DNA of 64,000 nt from SIG603 sp963589785 (GTDB taxonomy: Bacteria > Bacillota > Clostridia > Oscillospirales > Acutalibacteraceae). This document shows, one piece after another, positions 50,605-59,569 of this stretch. The stretch covers positions 23,907-87,906 of the forward strand of contig CAVAMJ010000010.1 of the NCBI GenBank assembly GCA_963589785.1, in the 5' to 3' direction. How positions within the stretch are numbered: position 1 is the first letter of the stretch; every line of letters starts with the position of its first letter. The position numbers were made by a program, and so were the translations under genes. Below the pieces are notes generated by a model. That model searched no databases, was not told where the DNA came from, and worked only from the letters and a program-made list of their open reading frames with translations.

Positions 50605-51832
50605 TATAAATATCAAGCATTTTTATGCCGCCGTGAAGGCATCGAGCGATGCCGCACTTTGGCTCTGCGTGGTTTCTGCCGCAGTGGGAGCTTACATTTC
50701 CTTTGCGAATTTACTGCCCGTTGTATTTATTTTGGGTGCATCGGTCGGATTTGCTTCCTTTATTGTCGGCAAGAATGAGAAGCTAAGATACATTGCCGTG
50801 ATTGCGGCTTGTGCTTCTTTTTTCTTCTGCAAAAGTTCCTATGATTTAATTGTCACTGTGCCAATTGCGGCTTACGTGATGTTTTTGATAGTCAAAGAAA
50901 ATCTCACGGCTGAATATGTTGTGCTCAACGAAATTTTTCCAAAGGCTGTTTTCTTTGTGGCACTTGCGGGATTTTTCCACGCTTACAGAGGAGTCAGCTG
51001 GGGATTTATGTGCGCCGTGATTTATGTTGTGTTCTCGATTTATTTGCTTCGAGTTCTTCGTTACGGCGAAGAGAACAGCACAGGAAAGCTTGCATTTCTG
51101 GAGCTTTGCGCACTGGGAGCGGTGGTTATTCTTTGTCTTGTTTTCAGTTCAAAAGCATTTTTGACGGTGAGCGGTGCTGTCGGCGGAGTGCTCTATGACT
51201 ACATCGTGACGCCGATAATTTCACTTGTGTTCCTTATCATTTACGGCGGAGTTTGGGTTATTTTCAAGGTCGGCAGTCTCTTTTTGCATGAGCAAGAGGA
51301 CGCTCACATGGTGAACTTGGCGAATAATGTTGAGGGACTGAGCGAAGAAATGCTCGAGAATGTCAAGACTCAGAACAATAATGCGCATATGGTGGTCATT
51401 GTTCTGAAAATAATTGCAGTTCTCGTTTTCTTCACGCTTGCGGTGCTGTTTTTTCGCCGTCTTATCGAGACTATGTCGAGAAGAAAAACTTCCGAAGCCG
51501 CAGTTGGCGGAATGAAGCTATATAGCGACGAAAGCCCTTTTGAAAATGACAAGCCGAAATTCTCTGACCGTTCCGCTCAGGCAAAAGTAAGACGCTACTA
51601 CACATCTTACTGTCAGGCGGCGGCAAGGGCAGGCGTGACGATTTTCCCGTCAGATACATCAAGGGACGTGTGCGAGGGTACTGCCAAATTCGTGGAGAAC
51701 GATTTGTCCGAGGAGCTCAGAGGCTATTACATAAGAGCGAGATACAGCGAAGAAAGCGATCTCACTTCGGCTGAAGTAAAGCGTGCGCACGAGATTTCCA
51801 AAAAGCTTAAGTCACAGCTGAAAAAGGACTGA
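50597..51832 (+). CDS. Membrane protein resembling TgpA/DUF4129 without the transglutaminase core
   Basis: The 411-residue protein has about seven to eight hydrophobic segments in residues 18-225, one more near 265-290 and a soluble C-terminal part (about 310-411) with RRYYTSYCQAAARAGVTI, SDTSRDVCEGT and YYIRARYSEESDLTSAEV, a pattern like DUF4129. In most MoxR-DUF58 operons the third gene encodes a membrane protein with an extracellular transglutaminase-like domain with Cys-His-Asp. No such domain fits between the helices here, so this looks like a reduced version that keeps only both ends. Confidence 0.65.
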   Translation: MNNINIKHFYAAVKASSDAALWLCVVSAAVGAYISFANLLPVVFILGASVGFASFIVGKNEKLRYIAVIAACASFFFCKSSYDLIVTVPIAAYVMFLIVKENLTAEYVVLNEIFPKAVFFVALAGFFHAYRGVSWGFMCAVIYVVFSIYLLRVLRYGEENSTGKLAFLELCALGAVVILCLVFSSKAFLTVSGAVGGVLYDYIVTPIISLVFLIIYGGVWVIFKVGSLFLHEQEDAHMVNLANNVEGLSEEMLENVKTQNNNAHMVVIVLKIIAVLVFFTLAVLFFRRLIETMSRRKTSEAAVGGMKLYSDESPFENDKPKFSDRSAQAKVRRYYTSYCQAAARAGVTIFPSDTSRDVCEGTAKFVENDLSEELRGYYIRARYSEESDLTSAEVKRAHEISKKLKSQLKKD

Positions 51833-51857
51833 GTTTTGTTTTATTGAGGTGAAAATG

Positions 51858-52262
51858 ATGGTTGTGTTTTACTGCGTGGACGATGACGGCGGTTTGCTTT
51901 TTAACAAGCGTCGTCAGAGCATGGACAGCGTGCTTCGCAAAAGAATTTTAGACCTTGTCGGAGAAGATAAGCTGACATGTGATGTTTACACCGCAAAGCA
52001 GTTTGAAGAAAAGGATAAGCTTCAAATTGTGGGCGATGAAAATTATGCGGGTGCATCATTTATCTTTGCCGAAAAGCAAGAGCCCAATAAGCTTTTGCCG
52101 CTTGCCGATAAGCTTATTTTGTTCAAGTGGAACAGAAAGTATCCGTCAGATGTCAAATTAGGTGAAATTCCGTCCGACTTTCATCTAAAGTCGGCAGAGG
52201 ATTTTGTCGGAAGCTCGCACGATAAAATAACACAAGAGATATATGAAAAAACAGGGGAATGA
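51858..52262 (+). CDS. Conserved hypothetical protein
   Basis: The 134-residue soluble protein begins MVVFYCVDDDGGLLFNKRRQS and contains FKWNRKYPSD and AEDFVGSSHDKITQEIYEK. I recall the same pattern in short Clostridia proteins sometimes labelled ribonuclease Z, but none of the zinc-binding histidines of that enzyme are present, so the label is not used. Three possible starts lie within 9 bp (GTG 51849, ATG 51855, ATG 51858); 51858 has the best spacing to GAGGT. It abuts the nuclease lipoprotein gene and may support its function. Confidence 0.65.
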   Translation: MVVFYCVDDDGGLLFNKRRQSMDSVLRKRILDLVGEDKLTCDVYTAKQFEEKDKLQIVGDENYAGASFIFAEKQEPNKLLPLADKLILFKWNRKYPSDVKLGEIPSDFHLKSAEDFVGSSHDKITQEIYEKTGE

Positions 52263-52268
52263 TTGACT

Positions 52269-53258
52269 ATGAGAAAAACGGGTAAAAATTCATTTAAGCT
52301 GATTTTTTCGACTCTGCTTCTTTCATGCCTTATTTTGATAGGCGGATGCAGTAGCGCAGAGCTTAGCACTAAGGTGAATGCGGAGTCGGTGAGTGAAAGC
52401 ACTTCCGATATTCAGTCGCTTGCGGTCGAAAGTACGCTTGAGCTCAAGGATATTGAGGAATATAACGGAAAAGACGCTTATGTCGCCGTAAACGACAACG
52501 AGCCTGATTTCGGCGATTTTTATTCGACTGAAAGCAGTGAGTATTATTCCGAACTTGATAAACTTGGACGATGCGGCGTTTGCGTTGCAAATGTCGGAAA
52601 AGACCTCATGCCGACTGAGAAAAGAGGTTCTATCGGTAAAGTCAAGCCGAGCGGCTGGAAAACAGTAAAGTATGACGGTATCGACGGAAAATATCTTTAC
52701 AATCGTTGCCATTTAATCGGATATCAGCTTTCCGGTGAGAACGCAAACGAGAAAAATCTCATCACGGGAACACGCTACTTAAATGTAGAGGGAATGTTAC
52801 CGTTTGAAAATATGATTGCCGACTACGTCAAAGAAACAGGAAACCATGTGCTTTACCGAGTGACGCCGATTTTTGACGGAGATAATCTTGTCGCAAGCGG
52901 AGTTCAGCTGGAGGCAAAGAGCGTTGAGGATGACGGCGATGGAATACTTTTCAATGTCTACTGCTACAATGTCCAGCCGAATATTACAATCGACTATGCG
53001 ACAGGCGACAGCCATGAGAGCGAAAGCGTTTCATCGAAGGCATCAGAGGAGAGCGTAGCTTCAAGTGAAGAAAGCCAAGAATCCTCGAACAGCAACGAAA
53101 AAGCCTATGTTCTTAACACGAACACTAAGAAGTTTCACTATCCGTCATGCAAAAGTGCGGACGATATAAAGCCCGAAAACAGACAGGAAGTAACTTCGAC
53201 TGCCGAGGAGCTCAAAAATCAGGGATATGTCGCATGTAAAAAATGCAATCCGAATTGA
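52269..53258 (+). CDS. Lipoprotein DNA/RNA non-specific endonuclease with C-terminal cysteine domain
   Basis: The 329-residue exported protein has signal and lipobox LIGGC near residue 22, a Ser/Glu-rich linker, and a nuclease domain (about 70-240) with catalytic NRCHLIGYQLSGENANEKNLITGTRYLN, resembling EndA/NucA-type DNA-entry nucleases. A Ser/Glu linker follows, and then a 45-residue C-terminal module (NTNTKKFHYPSCKSADDI...CKKCNPN) with three cysteines and a histidine, similar to Ada-type metal-binding modules of cell-wall proteins. It would degrade external nucleic acid at the cell surface. ATG 52269 has AGGGGAA upstream. Confidence 0.85.
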   Translation: MRKTGKNSFKLIFSTLLLSCLILIGGCSSAELSTKVNAESVSESTSDIQSLAVESTLELKDIEEYNGKDAYVAVNDNEPDFGDFYSTESSEYYSELDKLGRCGVCVANVGKDLMPTEKRGSIGKVKPSGWKTVKYDGIDGKYLYNRCHLIGYQLSGENANEKNLITGTRYLNVEGMLPFENMIADYVKETGNHVLYRVTPIFDGDNLVASGVQLEAKSVEDDGDGILFNVYCYNVQPNITIDYATGDSHESESVSSKASEESVASSEESQESSNSNEKAYVLNTNTKKFHYPSCKSADDIKPENRQEVTSTAEELKNQGYVACKKCNPN

Positions 53259-53290
53259 TTTTTGAGCTGCAATCAAGTGAAATAAACCAA

Positions 53291-53382
53291 TAATGACTGC
53301 TACCGAGTAGTGGAATGCAAAGCATTCGTTTACACATCATTAGGTCTTAGAAGATGTGTATGCGGATGCTTTTTTTGGAGGT
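53291..53382 (+). promoter_or_regulatory. pnuC leader: attenuator with competing hairpins (candidate riboswitch)
   Basis: A terminator with stem AGCATTCG (53321-53328)/CGGATGCT (53363-53370) plus TACACATC (53331-53338)/GATGTGTA (53353-53360) runs into seven T, ending directly at the Shine-Dalgarno GGAGGT. Upstream, GAATGC (53313-53318) pairs with GCATTC (53322-53327), which is part of the terminator arm, so the two folds exclude each other. A further hairpin ACTGCT/AGTAGT lies at 53295-53311. Ligand unknown; NAD+ or a precursor is the obvious candidate. It could partly serve as terminator for the nuclease operon. Confidence 0.65.
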
Positions 53383-53385
53383 AAA

Positions 53386-54066
53386 ATGAAAGATTTTTTA
53401 GGCTTTTCGAGAAATGATATATTACTTTGGAGTTTGTCGGTATTTTTTATAATTGCATCGTTCTGTATATTCGACAGAGAAAATTATCTCACCTTAGCCG
53501 CCTCGATTGTAGGGGTGACGTCACTGATTTTCAGTGCCAAGGGCAAGCCGTTCGGTCAATTTCTGATGATAATTTTTAGCCTTTTATACGGCATCATATC
53601 TTTTACCTTTTCGTATTACGGTGAAATGATAACTTATCTCGGCATGACTATGCCAATGGCGGTTTTTGCGCTCATTTCGTGGCTAAAAAATCCATTTGAG
53701 GGAAACAAGTCGGAAGTAAAGGTAAATACTCTTAGCAAAAATGAAATAGCTATTATGCTGATTCTAACGGCGGCGGTAACGGTTATATTCTTTTTTATTC
53801 TGAAAGCATTCGGCACGGCAAATCTAATTCCAAGCACGCTTTCAGTCACGACAAGCTTTTTAGCAGTTTATCTCACATTCAGAAGAAGCTCGTATTTTGC
53901 CCTTGCGTATGCGGCAAACGACATTGTGCTTATCGTGTTGTGGGTGCTTGCAAGCATTATTGACATGAAATATCTGTCCGTAACGGTTTGCTTTATAGCA
54001 TTTTTGGTGAATGATATTTACGGATTTATCAACTGGAGAAGAATGAAAAAAAGGCAGTCGGCGTAA
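53386..54066 (+). CDS. pnuC: PnuC-type nicotinamide riboside/vitamin transporter
   Basis: The 226-residue protein has seven to eight membrane helices and the PnuC pattern: GVTSLIFSAKGKPFGQFLMIIFSLLYGIISF, MAVFALISWLKNPF and the late NDIYGFINWRRMKKRQ. Members import nicotinamide riboside; some relatives take thiamine or riboflavin. Absence of a TPP or FMN riboswitch and presence of nadE and cinA in the window favour nicotinamide riboside. No NadR-like kinase gene is visible. The start at 53386 follows GGAGGTAAA and the attenuator. Confidence 0.88.
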   Translation: MKDFLGFSRNDILLWSLSVFFIIASFCIFDRENYLTLAASIVGVTSLIFSAKGKPFGQFLMIIFSLLYGIISFTFSYYGEMITYLGMTMPMAVFALISWLKNPFEGNKSEVKVNTLSKNEIAIMLILTAAVTVIFFFILKAFGTANLIPSTLSVTTSFLAVYLTFRRSSYFALAYAANDIVLIVLWVLASIIDMKYLSVTVCFIAFLVNDIYGFINWRRMKKRQSA

Positions 54067-54215
54067 GAGAAAATTCAAAATTTCCTATAATTTCTAAAAT
54101 GAAAGTTATTAAGTTATAAATTTCATAGTTAAAAGGTATATATTAAAAAAATGGCTTTATAATGTGAAAAAATGCAATTTTTATTTATCTTTGGTGTTAT
54201 TTGTCTCTTTGATAC

Positions 54216-54244
54216 TTGCATTTTATTTAATTAAGTATTATACT
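54216..54244 (+). promoter_or_regulatory. Promoter of ilvE
   Basis: TTGCAT (54216-54221), a 17-bp spacer and TATACT (54239-54244), 55 bp upstream of the start codon. No T-box or leader peptide is apparent. Confidence 0.6.
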
Positions 54245-54299
54245 AAAACACAAGCTTAATGAAAGAAAGAAGCTAATACAGCTTTAGGAGGATATATCA

Positions 54300-55334
54300 A
54301 TGAGCAAGGTAGATTTAGATTGGGCTAACATCGGTTTTGCTTATCACAAAACCCCGTATCGTTATTCCGCAAAATTCGTAAACGGCGAGTGGCAGGAAGG
54401 TAAGCTTATTACCGAGGATACTATCACACTTTCCGAGTGTGCCTGTGTTTTCCAGTACGCTCAGACATGCTTTGAGGGTCTCAAGGCTTACTACACAGAG
54501 GACGGCAGAATCGTTTGCTTCCGCCCTGACCTCAACGCACAGAGAATGTATGACACAGCAAAGAGACTTGTTATGCCGCCTTATCCGGTAGATAAGTTTG
54601 TTGAAGCTGTCAAGATGGTTGTCGAAGCAAACAAGGATTTTGTTCCGCCATACGGCTCAGGTGCAACACTTTATATCAGACCTTACCTTATGGGTACAAA
54701 CGCAGTCATCGGTGTTAAGCCGGCTGACGAGTATGAGTTCAGAATTTTCGTAACACCTGTTGGACCTTACTTCAAGGGCGGCGCAAAGCCTATCACAATC
54801 AAGGTTTCCGATTATGACAGAGCAGCACCTCACGGAACAGGTCACATCAAGGCCGGTCTTAACTATGCTATGAGCCTTTATCCGATCACAGTTGCTCACG
54901 AGGAGGGCTTCTCCGAGAATATGTACCTCGATCCTCAGACAAGAACAAAGGTTGAGGAGACAGGCGGAGCAAACTTCATCTTCGTCACTAAGGACGGCAA
55001 GCTTGTCACACCTAAGTCGGATTCTATCCTTCCGTCAATCACAAGACGTTCTCTTGTTGATGTTGCCGCTAAGTATCTCGGCATGGAGGTTGAGTACAGA
55101 GAGGTTCTCTTCACAGAGCTCAAGGATTTCGCTGAGTGCGGTCTTTGCGGAACTGCAGCTGTTGTCAGCCCGGTAGGCAAGATTTATGACCACGGCGAGG
55201 AGATTTGCTTCCCGTCAGGCATGGAGGAAATGGGCCCTTACACAAAGAAGCTGTATGATACACTCACAGGTATCCAGATGGGCAGAATCGATCCGCCGGA
55301 AGGATGGGTATTCACTGTTTCTGAGGCTGAATAA
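54300..55334 (+). CDS. ilvE: Branched-chain amino acid aminotransferase
   Basis: The 344-residue fold-type IV PLP enzyme has FQYAQTCFEGLKAY near residue 60, RPDLNAQRMYDTAKRLVMP, the PLP lysine in GTGHIKAGLNYA and EETGGANFIFVTKDGKL, which places it with the class II (BCAT-like) IlvE proteins. It transfers the amino group between glutamate and the 2-oxo acids of leucine, isoleucine and valine. TAGGAGGATATATCA precedes the ATG. Monocistronic, with its own terminator. Confidence 0.95.
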   Translation: MSKVDLDWANIGFAYHKTPYRYSAKFVNGEWQEGKLITEDTITLSECACVFQYAQTCFEGLKAYYTEDGRIVCFRPDLNAQRMYDTAKRLVMPPYPVDKFVEAVKMVVEANKDFVPPYGSGATLYIRPYLMGTNAVIGVKPADEYEFRIFVTPVGPYFKGGAKPITIKVSDYDRAAPHGTGHIKAGLNYAMSLYPITVAHEEGFSENMYLDPQTRTKVEETGGANFIFVTKDGKLVTPKSDSILPSITRRSLVDVAAKYLGMEVEYREVLFTELKDFAECGLCGTAAVVSPVGKIYDHGEEICFPSGMEEMGPYTKKLYDTLTGIQMGRIDPPEGWVFTVSEAE

Positions 55335-55353
55335 TCTATTATTTTTGAATTTA

Positions 55354-55382
55354 AATCCCTCGATTTTTCGGGGGATTTTTCT
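55354..55382 (+). terminator. Intrinsic terminator after ilvE
   Basis: AATCCCTCG (55354-55362) pairs with CGGGGGATT (55369-55377, one wobble), followed by TTTCTTTT. Confidence 0.85.
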
Positions 55383-55545
55383 TTTCACAAGCTGTTCTCA
55401 AAGTATATTATTTTGCCAGATTAAAAAATGATAGCAGAAAAGGTAGAATATTCAACCTAGCTTACAAAATATGTTGAAAGTAAGGGCAGAAATGTGACGA
55501 ATGTGTAAAATATCAAAGTTAGAATAGCGTCAGCATTGAAAAACC

Positions 55546-55575
55546 TTGAAAAATACCGTGGTATAATGATATAAT
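55546..55575 (+). promoter_or_regulatory. Promoter of secA
   Basis: TTGAAA (55546-55551), an 18-bp spacer and TATAAT (55570-55575). A second TATAAT at 55562-55567 sits 10 bp after the -35. The rest of the 55383-55545 gap shows no gene. Confidence 0.7.
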
Positions 55576-55646
55576 GCTTTTATATGTCAAAGTATCGGAA
55601 TCTGCGTGCTTTTATGCGGATGACTGATTTTCAGAAAGGAAATACA

Positions 55647-58397
55647 ATGGGTTTATTAGAGAAAATATTTGGTAACTACAGTACCAAAGAAATAAAGAGA
55701 ATTAAACCGCTTATTGATAAAACGCTTTCGCTCAAGTCTAAGTATGAGAGCATGAGCGAATCAGAGCTTCGCTCTCAGACTCAGGTGCTCAAGGATAGAT
55801 TAGCCGGCGGCGAAACGCTTGATGATATTCTTCCCGATGCATTTGCTGTTTGTAGTGAGGCGGCTTGGAGAGTTTCCGGCAAAAGACCTTATCCAGTACA
55901 GGTCACAGGTGCGGTCATTCTTCATCAAGGCAGAATCGCCGAGATGAAGACAGGTGAAGGTAAAACTCTTACATCTGCGCTCCCTGTTTACCTCAATGCT
56001 CTTGCAGGCAAGGGTGTTCACGTTGTCACAGTTAACGAATACCTCGCAAAGCGTGACTCCGAGTGGAACGGAAAAATCTACAAATTCTTGGGTCTTTCTG
56101 TCGGTCTTATCTATCATGATATGGACAAAGAGGCAAGAAAAGCGGCTTATAATGCCGACATCACCTACGGTACAAATAACGAGTTCGGATTTGACTATCT
56201 TCGTGACAACATGGTTATCTACAAGGATAACAAGGTTCAGAGAGGTCATTATTATGCTATCGTCGATGAGGTTGACTCTATCTTGATTGATGAGGCGAGA
56301 ACACCGCTTATCATTTCCGGTCAGGGTGCAAAGCCGACAGAGATGTATAAGCTTGCAAATACCTTTGCAAGAGGACTTTCTCATATCGATGTTGCAGAGA
56401 CAGACGACAAGGAGGATAACGACGAGCTTTACGAGGATTACGATTATGTCGTAAACGAGAAGCAGAAGACCGCTACCCTCACAAAGAAGGGCGTTAAGAA
56501 GGCAGAGGAGTTCTTCCACCTTGACAACTTGACAGACCCCGACAATATCTCAACTCAGCACTACATCAACCAGGCTATCAAGGCTCACGGTGTCATGAAG
56601 AGAGACATCAACTATGTCGTTAAGGACGGCGAGGTTATCATCGTTGACGAGTTTACAGGACGTCTTATGTTCGGCCGTCGTTACAACGAGGGACTTCATC
56701 AGGCTATTGAGGCTAAGGAAAATGTTCAGGTCGCAAGAGAGTCAAGAACACTCGCTACAATCACATTCCAAAACTATTTCCGTCTTTATGATAAGCTTTC
56801 AGGTATGACAGGTACAGCCATGACAGAGCAGGATGAGTTCAGCGAGATTTATAAGCTTGACGTTGTCGAAATTCCGACAAACAAGCCGATGATTCGTGAG
56901 GACTGCAACGACTTGGTTTACAAAACAGAGAAAGCAAAGTTCAATGCCGTTATCGAGGATATAATCGAGTCTCACGAAAAGGGACAGCCGGTCCTTGTCG
57001 GTACTGTTACAATCGAAAAATCAGAGATGCTCTCTCAGATGCTCAAGCGCAGAGGAGTCAAGCATGAGGTTCTCAACGCTAAGTATCACGAGAAGGAAGC
57101 AGAGATTATCGCACAGGCTGGTAAAAAGGGTGCTGTCACAATCGCCACAAACATGGCAGGTCGTGGTACCGATATCAAGCTTGGCGGTAACGCAGAATAT
57201 ATGGCTACTTCAGAGATGAGAAAGCTTGGCTATTCCGATGAGATGATCGAGGAAGCTAACGCATTCAGCGAGACAACAGACGAGGAAATCCTCGATGCAA
57301 GAAAGGTCTTTGCAGAGCTCAACAAGAAGTACGAGGACGAGATTGCACCGGAGACCGAGGAGGTTCGTGCAGCCGGCGGACTTTACATTATCGGTACGGA
57401 GAGACACGAGTCAAGACGAATCGATAACCAGTTGAGAGGTCGTTCCGGTCGTCAGGGAGACCCGGGTAAGAGCCGTTTCTATATCTCACTCGAAGACGAG
57501 CTTATGAGACTTTTCGGCGGCGAGAGAGTTCAGCGCATGATGGACACCTTCAAGCTTCCTGAGGATCAGCCGATTGACGCAAAGCTTATTTCAAACACAA
57601 TCGAGAGCTCACAGAAGAAGGTCGAGGGCAGAAACTTCGGTATCAGAAAGAACGTTCTTCAGTATGACGATGTTATGAACCGTCAGAGAGAAATCATCTA
57701 CGATCAGCGTGATAAGGTTCTCAACGGCGACAACATGAAGGATAGCATCCTCAAGATGATAGACGATTCTATCGATAACAATGTTGACCTATATCTTCCT
57801 GCGGGAGCACTGCACGATGACTGGGATGTGAACGCACTTCACGAGTATTATAACGGCTGGCTCACGATGGAGCACGAGTTAAGATACAAGGACGAAGAGC
57901 TCGAGAACCTCGAGAGAGACGATGTTAAGAAGTTCCTCAAGGAGCGTGCACACACAATTTACGACAAGCGTGAAGAGATATTCACTTCTCAGGTTATGCG
58001 TGAGCTCGAGAGAGTTGTTCTTCTCAAGATTGTTGACCAGCACTGGATGGACCATATCGATGCTATGGACGATCTTCGTGACGGTATCCGTTTGAGAGCA
58101 TACGCTCAGAAGGATCCGGCGGTCGAGTACACTGAAGAAGGCTTCGCAATGTTCGATGCTATGATCAGCGAGATTCGTGAGGAAACAGCTAAGATCATCC
58201 TTACCGTCAGACTCAAGACAAAGGACGCACCTAAGAGAGAGGCTGTCGCAAAGGAGACAGGCTCAAGCGGAGCATCCGACGGTACAGCCGATGTTAAGAA
58301 AACACCGCTTGTCAAGGGCAAGAAGGTCGGCAGAAACGATCCGTGTCCGTGCGGAAGCGGCAAGAAGTACAAGAAGTGCTGCGGCAAGGATCTTTAA
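55647..58397 (+). CDS. secA: Preprotein translocase ATPase SecA
   Basis: The 916-residue motor drives proteins through SecYEG. Motifs: Walker A region MKTGEGKTLTSALPVYLNAL, DEVDSILIDEARTPLIISG (Walker B), the cross-linking domain, MAGRGTDIKLGGN, and LRGRSGRQGDPGKSRFYISLEDELMRLF. The C-terminal zinc-binding SEC-C motif CPCGSGKKYKKCC binds SecB or ribosomes. Start 55647 (MGLLEKIFG) follows GAAAGGAAAT; the upstream ATG at 55584 lies too close to the promoter. A lipoprotein gene follows after 29 bp. Confidence 0.97.
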   Translation: MGLLEKIFGNYSTKEIKRIKPLIDKTLSLKSKYESMSESELRSQTQVLKDRLAGGETLDDILPDAFAVCSEAAWRVSGKRPYPVQVTGAVILHQGRIAEMKTGEGKTLTSALPVYLNALAGKGVHVVTVNEYLAKRDSEWNGKIYKFLGLSVGLIYHDMDKEARKAAYNADITYGTNNEFGFDYLRDNMVIYKDNKVQRGHYYAIVDEVDSILIDEARTPLIISGQGAKPTEMYKLANTFARGLSHIDVAETDDKEDNDELYEDYDYVVNEKQKTATLTKKGVKKAEEFFHLDNLTDPDNISTQHYINQAIKAHGVMKRDINYVVKDGEVIIVDEFTGRLMFGRRYNEGLHQAIEAKENVQVARESRTLATITFQNYFRLYDKLSGMTGTAMTEQDEFSEIYKLDVVEIPTNKPMIREDCNDLVYKTEKAKFNAVIEDIIESHEKGQPVLVGTVTIEKSEMLSQMLKRRGVKHEVLNAKYHEKEAEIIAQAGKKGAVTIATNMAGRGTDIKLGGNAEYMATSEMRKLGYSDEMIEEANAFSETTDEEILDARKVFAELNKKYEDEIAPETEEVRAAGGLYIIGTERHESRRIDNQLRGRSGRQGDPGKSRFYISLEDELMRLFGGERVQRMMDTFKLPEDQPIDAKLISNTIESSQKKVEGRNFGIRKNVLQYDDVMNRQREIIYDQRDKVLNGDNMKDSILKMIDDSIDNNVDLYLPAGALHDDWDVNALHEYYNGWLTMEHELRYKDEELENLERDDVKKFLKERAHTIYDKREEIFTSQVMRELERVVLLKIVDQHWMDHIDAMDDLRDGIRLRAYAQKDPAVEYTEEGFAMFDAMISEIREETAKIILTVRLKTKDAPKREAVAKETGSSGASDGTADVKKTPLVKGKKVGRNDPCPCGSGKKYKKCCGKDL

Positions 58398-58426
58398 TTT
58401 AATATAAATCCAGGAAGGAAAGAATA

Positions 58427-59068
58427 ATGAAAAAAGCGTATAAACTCTCATTGATTTCAATGCTGATTTTGGGAATCATGCTTTCGTCAACCGGCTGCAC
58501 AAGCCTGAAAAATGCTAATGAATTTGACGGCACAGGCTACATCAAGAGCGTATTAAGATGCAGCTACAACGCAGATTATGACGATTATATCAGCTTCACA
58601 GGTTCCACAACAGATTTAGCCGAGGATTATCATTCGGCTACACTTCAGAATGCGGCAGTCAGATTTTTCGCAAAGTACGAGATGAATGCCGACGATACTC
58701 AGGTAGCTGCAATGGAAGCAGTCATTGAGAAGGCTTATGCTAATTCAAAATACACCGTAAACGCTCAGACAAGCGCAAACTATGGTTATGATGTTCGCGT
58801 TGATTACACCGTACAGACAACTCTCCAGAACATCTCAAAGGATATTCAGTCCAAGAGAGATCTTGCGGCTCAGGAGGGTCTTGCTACAAATATCGGAGCA
58901 GACTATATCAATGAGGTAATCCAGCTTTGCGAGAACACCGTCAATAACAGCTCATCCTACGGTGACACCATGTCGGTCACATTCGATATTAAGAAGGACA
59001 GCGAGGGTTATCTCTCACTCAACACAAATATCTTTGATGATATTGACGAGAATATTCTTCCTTTCTGA
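58427..59068 (+). CDS. Putative lipoprotein, unknown function
   Basis: The 213-residue exported protein has signal and lipobox SSTGC near residue 25, followed by a soluble domain rich in Asp, Ser, Asn and Tyr with no cysteine other than C at the RCSYN and QLCEN segments. The middle and C-terminal parts (YTVNAQTSANYGYDVRVDY, DTMSVTFDIKKDSEGYLSL) look like a small beta-rich extracellular fold. I do not recognise a family. AGGAAGGAAAG precedes the ATG; it is 29 bp after secA with no terminator between, so it is cotranscribed with it. Confidence 0.8.
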   Translation: MKKAYKLSLISMLILGIMLSSTGCTSLKNANEFDGTGYIKSVLRCSYNADYDDYISFTGSTTDLAEDYHSATLQNAAVRFFAKYEMNADDTQVAAMEAVIEKAYANSKYTVNAQTSANYGYDVRVDYTVQTTLQNISKDIQSKRDLAAQEGLATNIGADYINEVIQLCENTVNNSSSYGDTMSVTFDIKKDSEGYLSLNTNIFDDIDENILPF

Positions 59069-59109
59069 TTGAGCTTGAATATTTAATTAAATCAACTGAT
59101 AAAATTAAA

Positions 59110-59143
59110 AAACGCACGGCGAGAAAAAAGCTGTGCGTTTTTT
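59110..59143 (+). terminator. Intrinsic terminator of the secA operon
   Basis: AAACGCACGGC (59110-59120) pairs with GCTGTGCGTTT (59130-59140, one wobble), followed by TTT. Confidence 0.85.
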
Positions 59144-59528
59144 GTTGTTCCTATTAAATATGATTAGTTCCAATCTTAGTCATTAGTTCAATACAGCTTT
59201 GATTTTATATGTGGCTTTAGAAGCTATTTAAGCAAACCAAGATGAATGATTTAGGAGGGAGCTTATTAATTATTCATATGATTGGAGCAAGTCATTTTTA
59301 TGCTTGTAAAAGGCGTTGTGGCTATGATTACAAATGAATGTATAAATTGTTCGCTAAGAGGCTTTTGAAATTAATTAAGTGTAATCAAATCAACTCTTAG
59401 GAGAAGCCTAAAACACGCTGAAAGTAAAGTATAGAACGAACAAAGTCATATTGATTGATTTAAATTAAGACACGCTATTTAATAGGTAATAGCTTAGCGA
59501 TAGCTTAAATACAAACAAAAGCAAAAGA
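59144..59528. other. Intergenic region, no supported gene
   Basis: About 385 bp of AT-rich sequence between convergent units. A 19-codon frame starting near 59278 with AGGAGGGAG 20 nt upstream is too short and too distant from that site to call. No hairpins with T-runs apart from the flanking terminators, and no tRNA. Confidence 0.5.
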
Positions 59529-59553
59529 AAAGGGAAGCCGTTAAGCTTCCCTT
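59521..59553 (-). terminator. Intrinsic terminator of the GPH symporter gene
   Basis: AAGGGAAGC (59530-59538) pairs with GCTTCCCTT (59545-59553). On the minus strand TTTCTTTTG follows. Confidence 0.8.
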
Positions 59554-59569
59554 AATTCATTATGTTTAA

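Noticed and set aside
51858..52262. Ribonuclease Z annotation for the 134-aa protein
   Set aside because: No metallo-beta-lactamase HxHxDH motif and far too short.
55800..56519. Minus-strand open frame of about 240 codons inside secA
   Set aside because: Antisense to the SecA ATPase motifs; no ribosome binding site.
59144..59528. A small gene after AGGAGGGAG near 59255
   Set aside because: The first ATG is about 20 nt away and opens only 19 codons with no recognisable character.
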